Origin: Bacteroidota bacterium
GTDB taxonomy: Bacteria; Bacteroidota; Bacteroidia; Cytophagales; Cytophagaceae
Reading direction: 5' to 3'
Length of the DNA: 64,000 nt
Assembly: GCA_023458555.1 (NCBI GenBank)
Contig: JAEWYS010000008.1
Coordinates: forward strand, 310,001 to 374,000
In this document: piece after piece, positions 52,452 through 61,515 of the stretch
How positions within the stretch are numbered: position 1 is the first letter of the stretch
Layout: every line of letters starts with the position of its first letter
Program-made: the position numbers and the translations under genes
Notes under the pieces: model-generated
What the model saw: only the letters and a program-made list of their open reading frames with translations
What the model was told of the DNA's origin: nothing
Databases searched by the model: none

Positions 52452-53450
52452 ATGGAAAAATTATACCGCTTTATTTCGTCAAACCTACGTCTGACCTTTT
52501 CATTTTTCATACTCTTAAATCATGGGCTGTCTGCTCAGCAGGTATCAACATTTGACGATCTGGTGCTGGCCCCGGAGTCTTTCTGGGACGGGAGTGATCT
52601 ATCCGGAGGTTTTCAGAGCGGTGATGCCTATTTCTACAACATGTATAATGCAGAGTATGCGCTTTGGTTCGGATTTATCTATTCCAATTCCACTGATGTT
52701 ACTACCGCAGATTTCACAAATGGCCACAGTGCAATTACAGGAAAAGGTTATAACGAATCTGCCAACTATGCAGTTGCCACCGACCAGATCTCAGTGAAGT
52801 TACTAAATACCGGTGATGAAGGATCCAATATCACCGGATTCTATATAACCAATGTAACGTATGTCGCCCTGAGCATGAAAGAAGGTGATATGTTTGCTAA
52901 AAAATTCGGCGGAACTGACGGCAATGATCCGGACTGGTTCTTGCTGACTGTTGATGGCTACCTGAACAACTCTAAGAAAAGCGCTTCTGTCGAATTTTAT
53001 CTGGCTGATTTTCGTTTCGAGGACAATTCCAAAGATTATATTCTGGATCATTGGGAGTGGGTTGATCTCTCCGCATTAGGTACTATTGACAGCCTTACAT
53101 TTTCGTTATCATCATCTGATAATGGTGAGTATGGTATGAATACTCCGGCCTATTTTGCTATGGACAACTTCAACGACAATCTGGTCACCGGTATAACCAA
53201 AAACATCCATCATAAAGTTAACCTGTATCCCAATCCGGTAAGAAACAATCTGACCATAGAACTGTCCGGCCAGCAGACTTCTTCTGCAAAACTTGTTATC
53301 ACCGATATTCACGGCACGGTTGTATATCAGGAAAACGGAATTAATGAAAATCTGATTACCCGTAATCTTGGTTTCCTGAACAACGGTCTGTATGTACTAA
53401 CACTTGAATCTGAGCAAAGCATCACTCATTCACAATTTATTAAATATTAA
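52452..53450 (+). CDS. DUF4465 cell-surface protein with T9SS sorting domain, B12-regulated
   Basis: 332 residues. Signal peptide (1-28, LNHGLSAQ) without lipobox. The DUF4465 domain covers about 30-245, with typical STFDDLVLAPESFWDGSD, FQSGDAYFYNMYN, YNESANYAVAT, GDMFAKKFGG and DSLTFSLSSSDNG. A T9SS type A domain follows (about 252-332; VNLYPNPVRNNLTIELSG, NNGLYVLTLESEQS). It is the only gene under the upstream cobalamin riboswitch. I recall DUF4465 recurring in B12-uptake loci of Bacteroidota, and possibly in the BtuH-type cobalamin-binding lipoproteins; that recollection is unchecked. Cobalamin capture at the surface is therefore likely but inferred. Confidence 0.85.
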   Translation: MEKLYRFISSNLRLTFSFFILLNHGLSAQQVSTFDDLVLAPESFWDGSDLSGGFQSGDAYFYNMYNAEYALWFGFIYSNSTDVTTADFTNGHSAITGKGYNESANYAVATDQISVKLLNTGDEGSNITGFYITNVTYVALSMKEGDMFAKKFGGTDGNDPDWFLLTVDGYLNNSKKSASVEFYLADFRFEDNSKDYILDHWEWVDLSALGTIDSLTFSLSSSDNGEYGMNTPAYFAMDNFNDNLVTGITKNIHHKVNLYPNPVRNNLTIELSGQQTSSAKLVITDIHGTVVYQENGINENLITRNLGFLNNGLYVLTLESEQSITHSQFIKY

Positions 53451-53777
53451 ACAGGATCAGCCATTTACGCTACCTATTGATTTGTAGCTGTTTTTAATCA
53501 TTAACAGGAATAAGTATATGAGCTGAAGACCAAGGATCACACGGGGCAATCCGAGCTTATCGAAAAGCCCGGAGCACTCTGTTAGAAGAATGATTTACCG
53601 GACATACTCAGAATAGATAGAAAAGGATGATCATGAGAGATCGTCCTTTTTTGTTACCGGATGGCCAAATTGAAGAAACTTAGTCTGCCATTATTCTTTT
53701 CGTTAACTTTACAGGTACCAGACAAGTTTGTACACATCATCCGGTAAACCAATATATCAATTGCAGCGCGCAGATTT
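53451..53777. other. 327-bp gap upstream of murI
   Basis: Contains a short GC-richer segment (53520-53580, with GGGC / GCCC pairing) and a strong terminator at 53621-53652. Possibly the 3' region of the DUF4465 transcript or a separate small RNA. No protein signature. Confidence 0.45.
53621..53652 (+). terminator. Intrinsic terminator upstream of murI
   Basis: 11-bp stem AAAGGATGATC / GATCGTCCTTT (one wobble), 6-nt loop, then TTTTT. Confidence 0.85.
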
Positions 53778-54602
53778 ATGAAAAAACACGGACCGATCGG
53801 AATATTTGACTCCGGAGTAGGAGGACTAACCATCATGAAGGAAGTATTGAAAGGGCTGCCAGAATATGATTACATGTATCTCGGAGACAACGCCAGGGCT
53901 CCGTATGGTACCCGGTCGTTTGATTCGATTCTGAAATATACATTGGAATGCTGCAACTATTTATTTGAAAAAGGATGCCGGCTGATCATTCTGGCCTGTA
54001 ATACTGCTTCAGCCAAGGCGCTGCGCACCATTCAGCAAAATTATCTTTCCCTAACCGATTCTGACCGCCGTGTTTTGGGTATTCTGAGACCAACTACAGA
54101 GACAGTGGGTCTATATACACAAAGCAGGCACATCGGCATACTGGGTACCCCCGCTACCATCAGCTCTGATTCATATGTTATTGAAATCAATCGATTTTTT
54201 CCTGATATAGAGGTTTTTCAACAAGCCTGCCCGATGTGGGTTCCATTAGTTGAAAATATGGAATACGACAATCCCGGCGCTGATTACTTTGTTGAAAAAT
54301 ACCTGACACAACTTTTTTTACAGTCAGGCCGGATTGATACACTGGTTCTTGCCTGCACACATTATCCCTTTTTATACAACAAAATACGTCAGTTTATACC
54401 TTCCGGTACTACTATTCTCAATCAGGGAACGATCGTTGCCTCCGCCTTAAAAAACTATCTTGTCCGACATCCGGAAATCGAGAAATATTGCAGTAAAAAT
54501 CACCAGCGTTCTTTTTACACTACTGACGCTGCCATTGATTTCGAACGTAAAGCCAGTATCTTTTTTGAAGCAGCCATAAAAGCGGATGTTTTCAAGATAT
54601 AA
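53778..54602 (+). CDS. murI: Glutamate racemase
   Basis: 274 residues. IGIFDSGVGGLT at the N terminus (D11, S12), catalytic C74 in LACNTASA and C193 in LACTHYPF. YLGDNARAPYG is a further family mark. Supplies D-glutamate for peptidoglycan in the cytoplasm. 54 bp before ynfA-like and DUF1287 genes on the same strand, possibly one transcript. Confidence 0.96.
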   Translation: MKKHGPIGIFDSGVGGLTIMKEVLKGLPEYDYMYLGDNARAPYGTRSFDSILKYTLECCNYLFEKGCRLIILACNTASAKALRTIQQNYLSLTDSDRRVLGILRPTTETVGLYTQSRHIGILGTPATISSDSYVIEINRFFPDIEVFQQACPMWVPLVENMEYDNPGADYFVEKYLTQLFLQSGRIDTLVLACTHYPFLYNKIRQFIPSGTTILNQGTIVASALKNYLVRHPEIEKYCSKNHQRSFYTTDAAIDFERKASIFFEAAIKADVFKI

Positions 54603-54656
54603 TGAAGAAGATTTTCTAAATTTAGAACGATCATTTCCAATGTTAAATCCAGTCCA

Positions 54657-54983
54657 ATGACAGTTCTGAAATCCCTTGGTTTATTTGTTATTGCGGGGCT
54701 TTGTGAGATAGGAGGCGGGTATCTGATCTGGCTCTGGCTCCGTGAAAACAAATCTCCCTTATATGGCCTGATCGGAGCATTAATACTTGTTATGTACGGA
54801 GTTGTCGCAACCTGGCAGACACAGGACTTCGCCAGAGTATATGCCACTTATGGCGGCTTTTTTATTGCAATGTCTCTGATATGGGCATATTCAGTTGATA
54901 ACTATCGCCCGGATATATATGATATAACTGGCGCGATTATCGCATTGGGCGGGGTATGTGTTATTTATTACGCTCCGAGATAG
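54657..54983 (+). CDS. YnfA/UPF0060 small membrane protein
   Basis: 108 residues with four helices: SLGLFVIAGLCEIGGGYLIW, then LIGALILVMYGVVATWQ, and later ATYGGFFIAMSLIWAYSVD. The A-G-L-x-E-I-G-G-(G/C) and YAxYGGxxI motifs define the family. Related to small multidrug-resistance-like fold proteins; function not established. 5 bp before the DUF1287 gene, so co-translated. Confidence 0.92.
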   Translation: MTVLKSLGLFVIAGLCEIGGGYLIWLWLRENKSPLYGLIGALILVMYGVVATWQTQDFARVYATYGGFFIAMSLIWAYSVDNYRPDIYDITGAIIALGGVCVIYYAPR

Positions 54984-54987
54984 ACAT

Positions 54988-55596
54988 ATGCTTCAACGAC
55001 TGAACTCTTCATCCATTTCCAGGCTTATAGCAGGCTTCCTGATTTTATTGTTAAACCCTGACAGCATTGCGCAAACGGATTTTTATTCAGGACTTGCGCT
55101 GGCGGCCGAGTCATTGACCAGACAAAAAGTAACATATGATCCTTCCTATTACAGTATCAGTTATCCCAACGGAGATATCCCCGAAGACAAGGGTGTCTGC
55201 ACAGATGTAGTTATCCGCAGCTATCGCAGACTTGATATTGACCTGCAAAAAGAGATACATGAAGATATGAAACACTATTTTCATCTCTATCCAAAAAACT
55301 GGGGACTGACCCGCACGGATAAAAATATTGATCACCGCAGAGTACCCAATCTGATGGTTTTCTTTAGCAGACACGGAATCTCGAAACCTCTTTCATTACG
55401 GGCTGAAGATTACTTACCCGGAGATATTGTATGCTGGAATCTTCAGGGGGGAATAACGCATATAGGAATAGTTTCCGGAAAAAAATCTCCGGATGGTAAA
55501 CGATATCTGATTGTGCACAATATTGGCGCCGGTCAGGTATTGGAAGACTGTCTTTTTTCCTACAAAATCATTGGCCATTATCAGTACAAAAAGTAA
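54988..55596 (+). CDS. DUF1287 protein, secreted
   Basis: 202 residues from the ATG at 54988, 5 bp after the YnfA stop. The frame opens at 54958, but this ATG starts the signal peptide (1-30, ending SIAQ). DUF1287 core: DIPEDKGVCTDVVIRSYR (Cys), DHRRVPNLMVFF, LPGDIVCWNLQGGITHIGIV (His) and YLIVHNIGAG. The Cys/His arrangement suggests an NlpC/P60-like fold, but the catalysis is unproven. Probably a periplasmic envelope protein. Confidence 0.88.
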   Translation: MLQRLNSSSISRLIAGFLILLLNPDSIAQTDFYSGLALAAESLTRQKVTYDPSYYSISYPNGDIPEDKGVCTDVVIRSYRRLDIDLQKEIHEDMKHYFHLYPKNWGLTRTDKNIDHRRVPNLMVFFSRHGISKPLSLRAEDYLPGDIVCWNLQGGITHIGIVSGKKSPDGKRYLIVHNIGAGQVLEDCLFSYKIIGHYQYKK

Positions 55597-55661
55597 GATT
55601 TTTCCGAAATTCCTGACAATAATAGTTGTCTGATCAGGTTTTAATGTCGAATTTCGAATCA

Positions 55662-56477
55662 ATGGAATTGTATGTAACCGCAATCGCCTCCGGCAGCAAT
55701 GGAAACTGTTATTACATAGGTAACCAGCAAGAAGCTGTATTGATAGATGCGGGAATCAGCTGCCGGGAGACGGAACAGCGCATGAAAAGACTAGGACTCT
55801 CCATGCAAAAGGTGCAGGCGATTTTTATTTCTCATGAGCATACTGATCATATACGCGGTGTTGTCCGGATCGCAAAAAAATATCAGCTTCCGGTCTATAT
55901 TACTCCCCGTACCCTGAACAACATCCCTCTCGATCTGCCTCCGGCCAATACTATACGGCTTATGCCTCATGTTGCAGTTCGTAAAGGGAATCTGAGCATA
56001 ACCGCATTTCCTAAAAAGCACGATGCCAGTGATCCGCAAAGTTTTGTTATCACTAATGGCGCTACAACAGTCGGCGTAATGACGGATATCGGCAAGCCAT
56101 GCGAACAGGTTATTCAACATTTCAGCCAATGCCAGGCGGTATTTCTTGAAACAAACTATGATGATCTGATGCTGGCTGAAGGTCCGTATCCCTATTACCT
56201 AAAACGCCGGGTCAGCAGCGATATCGGTCATTTATCCAATCAGCAGGCTTACGAGCTTTTTATCAGACACCGGGCTGCAAATCTGAGCCACATTTTTCTC
56301 TCACACATTTCCAAAGACAATAACCGTCCCGAAAAAGTAAGAGACTTATTTCTAAGCAATGCCGGTGATACTGAAATTATACTGACCTCCCGACATCAGG
56401 AAACTCCTGTTTATACAATATGTTCTGATAAAACAATCTCCCGGCCCCGCTTTATACAACAGAATCTGTTTGAGTAA
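55662..56477 (+). CDS. MBL-fold metallo-hydrolase, WalJ/YycJ-like
   Basis: 271 residues from the ATG at 55662; earlier in-frame starts at 55644 (ATG) and 55626 (TTG) are possible. MBL metal motif SHEHTDH (H58, H60, D62, H63), then VITNGATTVGVMTDIG and FLETNYDDLML, and HIFLSHISKDNN. Close to B. subtilis WalJ and related exonuclease-like hydrolases, involved in chromosome/cell-wall coordination in Gram-positives. The role in Bacteroidota is less clear. Probably a two-metal phosphodiesterase. Confidence 0.85.
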   Translation: MELYVTAIASGSNGNCYYIGNQQEAVLIDAGISCRETEQRMKRLGLSMQKVQAIFISHEHTDHIRGVVRIAKKYQLPVYITPRTLNNIPLDLPPANTIRLMPHVAVRKGNLSITAFPKKHDASDPQSFVITNGATTVGVMTDIGKPCEQVIQHFSQCQAVFLETNYDDLMLAEGPYPYYLKRRVSSDIGHLSNQQAYELFIRHRAANLSHIFLSHISKDNNRPEKVRDLFLSNAGDTEIILTSRHQETPVYTICSDKTISRPRFIQQNLFE

Positions 56478-56556
56478 GGTGTGCATCCTCAGGGAAGCAT
56501 ATAGGAGCAACTACGTACCTGGCTAAAACTATAACAGATGGAGTGAGATAAAAATA

Positions 56557-56583
56557 AAAAAGGCTTCATTTCTGAAGCCTTTA
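56557..56583 (-). terminator. tRNA-Thr terminator
   Basis: AAAGGCTTCA / TGAAGCCTTT hairpin. On the minus strand it is followed by TTTATTTTTATC, 6 bp after the tRNA end. Confidence 0.8.
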
Positions 56584-56588
56584 AAGAG

Positions 56589-56661
<73 letters not shown>

Positions 56662-56684
56662 TTGCTTGAGTGTGAAAGCGAGTG

Positions 56685-56714
56685 CAAATATAGAGGCTTG
56701 GTTTAATTTGTCAA
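56685..56714 (-). promoter_or_regulatory. tRNA-Thr promoter
   Basis: On the minus strand TTG (56714-56712), 19 bp, TATATTTG (56692-56685). This is the full Bacteroidota consensus and 23 bp from the tRNA 5' end. Confidence 0.85.
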
Positions 56715-56879
56715 ACTATTACATAGTTTTTTTTTAAAAAAAACACATTTACGTATTTAACACCCTGTTTGTTAATAAAGTAGTATAAAAAAACAGAATT
56801 ACACCTGGTAAGGCTTAACAAAAATCAGCCTTTGGCTGTTATACAATCAATTACATGGATCAGGCTTCTGTTTCGCACA

Positions 56880-56902
56880 GATCATAAGCCGAGCTTATGA
56901 TC
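56880..56902. repeat. Perfect 10-bp hairpin with 3-nt loop
   Basis: GATCATAAGC-CGA-GCTTATGATC; the stop codon of the short frame lies in its left arm. Confidence 0.6.
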
Positions 56903-56941
56903 ATCGGATGCCTATTCAGACATATCTTCAGTTACGTTATG

Positions 56942-56976
56942 GCCGGTTCCACAACCAGGGATCGGCTTTTTTATTT
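56942..56976 (+). terminator. Terminator upstream of gyrA
   Basis: 9-bp stem GCCGGTTCC / GGGATCGGC with two wobbles, 7-nt loop, six T. Confidence 0.75.
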
Positions 56977-57110
56977 ACCATCTCCCTGAACCTTCTGCAT
57001 ATTCAAGATTTTCCTGTTGATAACTTACAGTCTCGGAAGCCAAAAAAAGCATGTAAATTCCTTATTTTTCCTTAACTTGCTACACTGAACTAACCTTGTA
57101 AAATTTAATC

Positions 57111-59678
57111 ATGGCAGAAGGCGGAAATATTATTCCGATTACCATTGAAGATGAAATGCGCGGAGCCTACATCGATTACTCGATGTCTGTAATTATCTCC
57201 AGAGCATTACCCGATGTAAGAGACGGGCTGAAGCCTGTACACAGAAGGGTTCTTTTTGGTATGTCGGAGCTTGGTGTAAGCTACAACAAACCTTATAAAA
57301 AATCGGCCAGAATTGTAGGAGAGGTTCTCGGAAAGTACCATCCGCACGGAGATACATCCGTATACGACACAATGGTCAGAATGGCTCAGCCCTGGTCACT
57401 TCGTTATCCACTGGTAGATGGCCAGGGAAACTTCGGATCGATTGATGGCGACTCTCCGGCGGCTATGCGTTATACAGAAGCCAGACTCAAAAGAATAGCC
57501 GAAGAAATGCTGGCTGATATCAATAAAGATACAGTCGATTTCCAGCCCAACTTTGACGATTCCCTGCAGGAGCCTACAGTGCTTCCGGGTAAAGTTCCGA
57601 ATCTGCTCATCAACGGCACCTCGGGTATTGCAGTAGGTATGGCAACAAATATGGCACCACATAACCTTACAGAGGTTACTAACGGGATCATAGCCTATAT
57701 TGCCAATAATGATATTACCGTGCAGGAGCTGATGCAGTATATCAAAGGTCCGGATTTTCCGACCGGAGGCATTATATACGGATATCAGGGCGTTATATCT
57801 GCGCTTGAAACCGGACGAGGCAGGGTGCTAATGCGGGCCAAAGCAAGCTTTGAGACAATGGATAATGGCCGTGAAGCAATTATTGTATCCGAAATTCCTT
57901 ATATGGTTAACAAAGCCGCTATGATCGAAAAAACGGCGGCACTCGTTAACGAAAAGAAAATAGAAGGAATCTCAGATATCAGGGATGAATCAGACAAGGA
58001 CGGACTCCGGATCGTATATGAACTGAAAAGAGATGCTCTCCCAAGCATTGTTCTTAACAATCTTTACAAATATACCCAGCTTCAGTCTTCCTTCGGGGTC
58101 AATAATGTTGCGCTGGTAGGCGGAAGGCCATATACGCTCAATCTAAAGGAGCTGATCAAACACTTTGTGGACCATCGTCATATTGTAGTAACGAGACGAA
58201 CTGAATATGAACTAAAAGAAGCTGAGAAAAAAGCCCATATCCTGAAAGGCTATCTGATTGCTCTGGATCATCTCGATGAGGTAATCAGCCTGATCCGGAA
58301 CTCAAAGGATCCGGAAGTAGCCAAACAAGGCCTGATGGAGCAGTTTGAAATGACCGAGATACAGGCAAAAGCCGTTCTTGAGCTTCGTTTGCAGCGGCTT
58401 ACTGGTATGGAGCGTGATAAAATCGTAAAAGAATACGAGGAAATCATGGCCTTTATCAATCGTTGTAAAGAAATCCTTGCTGACGTCAATCTCCGGATGA
58501 AGATTATAACTGACGAGCTCACTGAGATGAAGGATCGCTACGGAGATGAAAGACGAACAGAAATAGTTCATTCTGCAGAAGATATATCCATCGAGGATAT
58601 AGTACCGGATGAAGCAATGGTTATTACATTTTCCCATCAGGGATACGTAAAACGCACCAAGCTCGAAGAGTACCGTACACAAGGCAGAGGAGGAGTAGGT
58701 GCAAGAGGAGTACTGACTAAGGATGACGATTTTACCGAACATCTTTTTGTTGCCACAACACACAACACCCTTTTAATCTTTACCGAAAAAGGCAAGGTAT
58801 TCTGGCTGAAAGTCTATGAAATACCGGAAGGTTCCAAAGCATCAAAAGGACGGGCTATACAAAATCTGATTCAGATTGATCCGGACGACAGTGTCCGGAC
58901 TGTAATCAATGTCAGGAGCCTGGTTGATGAAGACTATATCAATAATCAATATCTTGTCATGTGTACCACTAAGGGTACAATCAAGAAAACTTCACTGGAA
59001 GCTTATTCCAGACCAAGAGCCAATGGAATAAATGCGATCACAATTCATGAAGGCGATCAGCTCCTTGACGTGAAGCTGACAAGCGGCAGCGATGAAATTG
59101 TTATCGCACTTCGTTCAGGCAGGGCAATTCGTTTTAACGAAAGCGATGTCCGGCCGATGGGAAGAAACGCCGCAGGTGTACGGGGAGTCTCCCTGACCGG
59201 GCCAGAAGACAAGGTGGTCGGAATTGCAGCGATCAGCAACCCGGAAATCAATCTTTTGGTAGTTTCTGAAAAAGGCTATGGAAAACGTTCGGATATAGCA
59301 GATTACCGTATCACAAAAAGAGGCGGTAAAGGGGTTAAAACCATGAACATTACCGAAAAAACCGGTAATCTCGTTGCGATCAAGGAAGTCACAGACAATA
59401 ATGAATTAATGATCATCAACAAATCAGGCATCACTATCCGTCTGGCTGTTTCCTGCCTGAGAATCATGGGCAGGGCAACACAGGGTGTACGTCTTATCAA
59501 ATTAACCGAAAAAGACGAAATAAGCTCTGTTGCTAAAATTGAAATTGTAGATAAAGATTCTGAAGATCCGGAAGACAGTGAAGTGAACGAATTGATTGCG
59601 CTGGACGAAACTCTCGAAGGAGAAGTAGACGAAGATCTGGATGAGACAGAAGAAGCCACTGATGAAGATGATGAATAA
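57111..59678 (+). CDS. gyrA: DNA gyrase subunit A
   Basis: 855 residues. The breakage-reunion domain has catalytic Y121 (AAMRYTEARL) and the quinolone region YHPHGDTSVYDTMVRMAQ (T82 and D86 at the E. coli 83/87 positions). The C-terminal pinwheel follows, with the GyrA box as QGRGGVG. It ends in an acidic tail (after about 810) rich in D and E. Introduces negative supercoils with GyrB, which is elsewhere. It may also carry decatenation duty if a ParC is absent. Transcribed alone, with terminator at 59706. Confidence 0.97.
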   Translation: MAEGGNIIPITIEDEMRGAYIDYSMSVIISRALPDVRDGLKPVHRRVLFGMSELGVSYNKPYKKSARIVGEVLGKYHPHGDTSVYDTMVRMAQPWSLRYPLVDGQGNFGSIDGDSPAAMRYTEARLKRIAEEMLADINKDTVDFQPNFDDSLQEPTVLPGKVPNLLINGTSGIAVGMATNMAPHNLTEVTNGIIAYIANNDITVQELMQYIKGPDFPTGGIIYGYQGVISALETGRGRVLMRAKASFETMDNGREAIIVSEIPYMVNKAAMIEKTAALVNEKKIEGISDIRDESDKDGLRIVYELKRDALPSIVLNNLYKYTQLQSSFGVNNVALVGGRPYTLNLKELIKHFVDHRHIVVTRRTEYELKEAEKKAHILKGYLIALDHLDEVISLIRNSKDPEVAKQGLMEQFEMTEIQAKAVLELRLQRLTGMERDKIVKEYEEIMAFINRCKEILADVNLRMKIITDELTEMKDRYGDERRTEIVHSAEDISIEDIVPDEAMVITFSHQGYVKRTKLEEYRTQGRGGVGARGVLTKDDDFTEHLFVATTHNTLLIFTEKGKVFWLKVYEIPEGSKASKGRAIQNLIQIDPDDSVRTVINVRSLVDEDYINNQYLVMCTTKGTIKKTSLEAYSRPRANGINAITIHEGDQLLDVKLTSGSDEIVIALRSGRAIRFNESDVRPMGRNAAGVRGVSLTGPEDKVVGIAAISNPEINLLVVSEKGYGKRSDIADYRITKRGGKGVKTMNITEKTGNLVAIKEVTDNNELMIINKSGITIRLAVSCLRIMGRATQGVRLIKLTEKDEISSVAKIEIVDKDSEDPEDSEVNELIALDETLEGEVDEDLDETEEATDEDDE

Positions 59679-59705
59679 TTCAGCTAAGTCAAAATAGTAT
59701 TACCC

Positions 59706-59734
59706 AAAGCAGAAGTATAACTTCTGCTTTTTTT
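59706..59734 (+). terminator. gyrA terminator
   Basis: 11-bp perfect stem AAAGCAGAAGT / ACTTCTGCTTT, loop ATA, then TTTT. Confidence 0.9.
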
Positions 59735-59758
59735 CGTTTTTTTAATTAATACAGACTC

Positions 59759-60892
59759 ATGAGAAAATTTATAATTCTATCTGTCGGCCTTGTCTTGTCG
59801 GGTTCACTTTTTGCGCAAAAATCAGCCATAAGCAACGCTGCTATATATCATAGTGAAAATCAGATCGTCAATGCAGCACAGGAAATTAACAAGGCGATCA
59901 TTAATGAAAAGACCAAAGCCGATCCCAAAGCATGGTATTACAGAGGCTTAATCTATAAGTCTATGATCGGATCAAAAGAAGATCCTGTCAAAGCACTTTC
60001 TGAAAATCCCGAAAAAGAATCCCTGCTTTCATTCCAAAAGGCCATGGAACTCGACCCTGCCGGTAAATTTTATAAACAGAGCAAGCAGGAAATGGAAGGG
60101 CTTTTTACGGAATTTATCAATAAGGGGTACGGCATGTATAATATAGCCGATTTTCAGCAGGCACTTGAATACTTCGAAGGGGCTCAGACTGTCAGACCCG
60201 ACGACACCACCGGTTATCTGTATGCTTCATACGCAGCTGAGGAATTGGGACGTTTTGATCTGGTAACGTCATATATTGACAAGCTTGAAGCAATAGGGTA
60301 TAGAAACCCACAGCTTTATCTTCAAAAAATCATTTCAGTGCAGAAGAAAGATGTAAATGCTCAGAATGCCCTGGTAATAAGCGAAAAAGCGCTGAAAGAA
60401 TATCCTGATAACAAAGATCTGCTGGCCGTTCAGACATCTCTGCTGATCGAATTGCATAAATGGGATCGGGCCATCGCCAATCTTAACACCTTACACAAGC
60501 TCAACCCTGACAATGAGGAATACATCAGAGTACAGGCATCTGTTTATGATCAGGCCGGCGACAGAGAAAATGCGCTTATCTGCTATGAAAAAGTGTTAAA
60601 TTTAAATTCCTTCAACAGTGCGGCTTTGTATAATAGCGCAGCTATTTATTATGAAAAAGCCGGAAAAATATTTGAGGAATTGCATGGACTTTCCAAAGCG
60701 GCTTTTAAAACCCGGGGAGGAGAAGAAAAAGAAGCGACCATGCTGAAGTATTTTGAAGTAGCCAGAGTCCGAGCCGATCAGGCTATTGAAATTGCCAGTG
60801 AGGAAGAGTTGCAGAATGCTATTTCTCATTTACTGACTCAGATTAATAAACTGCTAAGCGCATACGACAGTTATAAAAAACAACTTCGTTAG
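59759..60892 (+). CDS. Secreted TPR protein
   Basis: 377 residues. Signal peptide (1-20, ending GSLFAQ). Tetratricopeptide repeats through the whole mature part: KADPKAWYYRGLIYKSMIG, FQQALEYFEGAQTVRPDD, HKWDRAIANLNTLHKLNPD, and GDRENALICYEKVLNLNSFN. A periplasmic scaffold. 18 bp before the ECF sigma gene, so probably the first gene of the sigma/FecR operon, which may tie it to the same signalling path. Confidence 0.85.
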   Translation: MRKFIILSVGLVLSGSLFAQKSAISNAAIYHSENQIVNAAQEINKAIINEKTKADPKAWYYRGLIYKSMIGSKEDPVKALSENPEKESLLSFQKAMELDPAGKFYKQSKQEMEGLFTEFINKGYGMYNIADFQQALEYFEGAQTVRPDDTTGYLYASYAAEELGRFDLVTSYIDKLEAIGYRNPQLYLQKIISVQKKDVNAQNALVISEKALKEYPDNKDLLAVQTSLLIELHKWDRAIANLNTLHKLNPDNEEYIRVQASVYDQAGDRENALICYEKVLNLNSFNSAALYNSAAIYYEKAGKIFEELHGLSKAAFKTRGGEEKEATMLKYFEVARVRADQAIEIASEEELQNAISHLLTQINKLLSAYDSYKKQLR

Positions 60893-60910
60893 TCTGCATT
60901 AATTCGGGCA

Positions 60911-61468
60911 ATGAACTACCAGATAACTACACAGGAAGAATTTGAAATACTCTTCCGGCAGATGTATACACCATTATGCCGGAAAGTATTTCGTATTTTA
61001 AAAGACCAGGAAGCATCCGAAGATCTCGTTCAGGATGTTTTTGTAAGGCTATGGGAAAAACGGTCAGAGATCAATATTCAGATTGGTATACAGCCGTATC
61101 TATACAGAGCTGTTGCCAATGCGGCTTTCAACTATCTGAAAAAAGACCGCTCCCTTGAAGAGTTTGACAGCGATATACATGAAAGTACTGACCATATGGA
61201 CTCTCAGCTTCAACTCGAATCGCAGGAAACAGCCGGCCGTATCCATGCTGTAATAGATGCGTTGCCACCGGGCTGCAAAACCATATTTGTACTCTCCCGT
61301 GAAGACGGCCTGAGCTATAAAGAGATCGCAGAAACACTGAATATCAGCATAAAAACTGTAGAAAATCAGATGAGTAAGGCATTGAAAATATTGCGTGAAA
61401 AGCTATCACCTTTTCTTGTGACTCTGACTGCATTACTATTTTTTTCAGATTTTTTTAAAAACGTATAG
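60911..61468 (+). CDS. ECF RNA polymerase sigma factor, FecI-like
   Basis: 185 residues. Sigma region 2 (FEILFRQMYTPLCRKVFRIL, ASEDLVQDVFVRLWEKR), region 4 (VIDALPPGCKTIFVLSREDG, LSYKEIAETLNISIKTVENQ). A hydrophobic C-terminal tail (FLVTLTALLFF) is a common feature of Bacteroidota FecI-like factors. Partner is the FecR gene 47 bp downstream. It will transcribe the operon itself and other genes on signal from the outer membrane. Confidence 0.93.
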   Translation: MNYQITTQEEFEILFRQMYTPLCRKVFRILKDQEASEDLVQDVFVRLWEKRSEINIQIGIQPYLYRAVANAAFNYLKKDRSLEEFDSDIHESTDHMDSQLQLESQETAGRIHAVIDALPPGCKTIFVLSREDGLSYKEIAETLNISIKTVENQMSKALKILREKLSPFLVTLTALLFFSDFFKNV

Positions 61469-61515
61469 GGGTATCCCCAGGTTTGTTTGTCATACACATA
61501 GATTGGCCAATTAAA

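Larger units (their letters stand above)
56850..56976 (+). ncRNA. Terminator-ended small RNA or leader upstream of gyrA
   Basis: A 10-codon frame (56855-56887, starts MDQASVSHRS) ends inside a 10-bp stem (56880-56902, GATCATAAGC / GCTTATGATC), followed by a terminator hairpin. The layout is that of an attenuator or small RNA. No good -7 element precedes it, so the transcript start is unsure. Confidence 0.35.
56662..57110. other. 449-bp divergent region between tRNA-Thr and gyrA
   Basis: Contains the tRNA promoter (56685-56714, minus), a 10-codon frame at 56855-56887, a 10-bp hairpin (56880-56902), a terminator (56942-56976) and a gyrA promoter-like TAACTTGC at 57074-57081. The leader-like part is entered separately. 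Confidence 0.6.

Noticed and set aside
54957..54988. DUF1287 gene starting inside the YnfA gene
   Set aside because: The upstream in-frame start would overlap the YnfA coding end and add charged residues before the signal peptide; the ATG at 54988 fits better.
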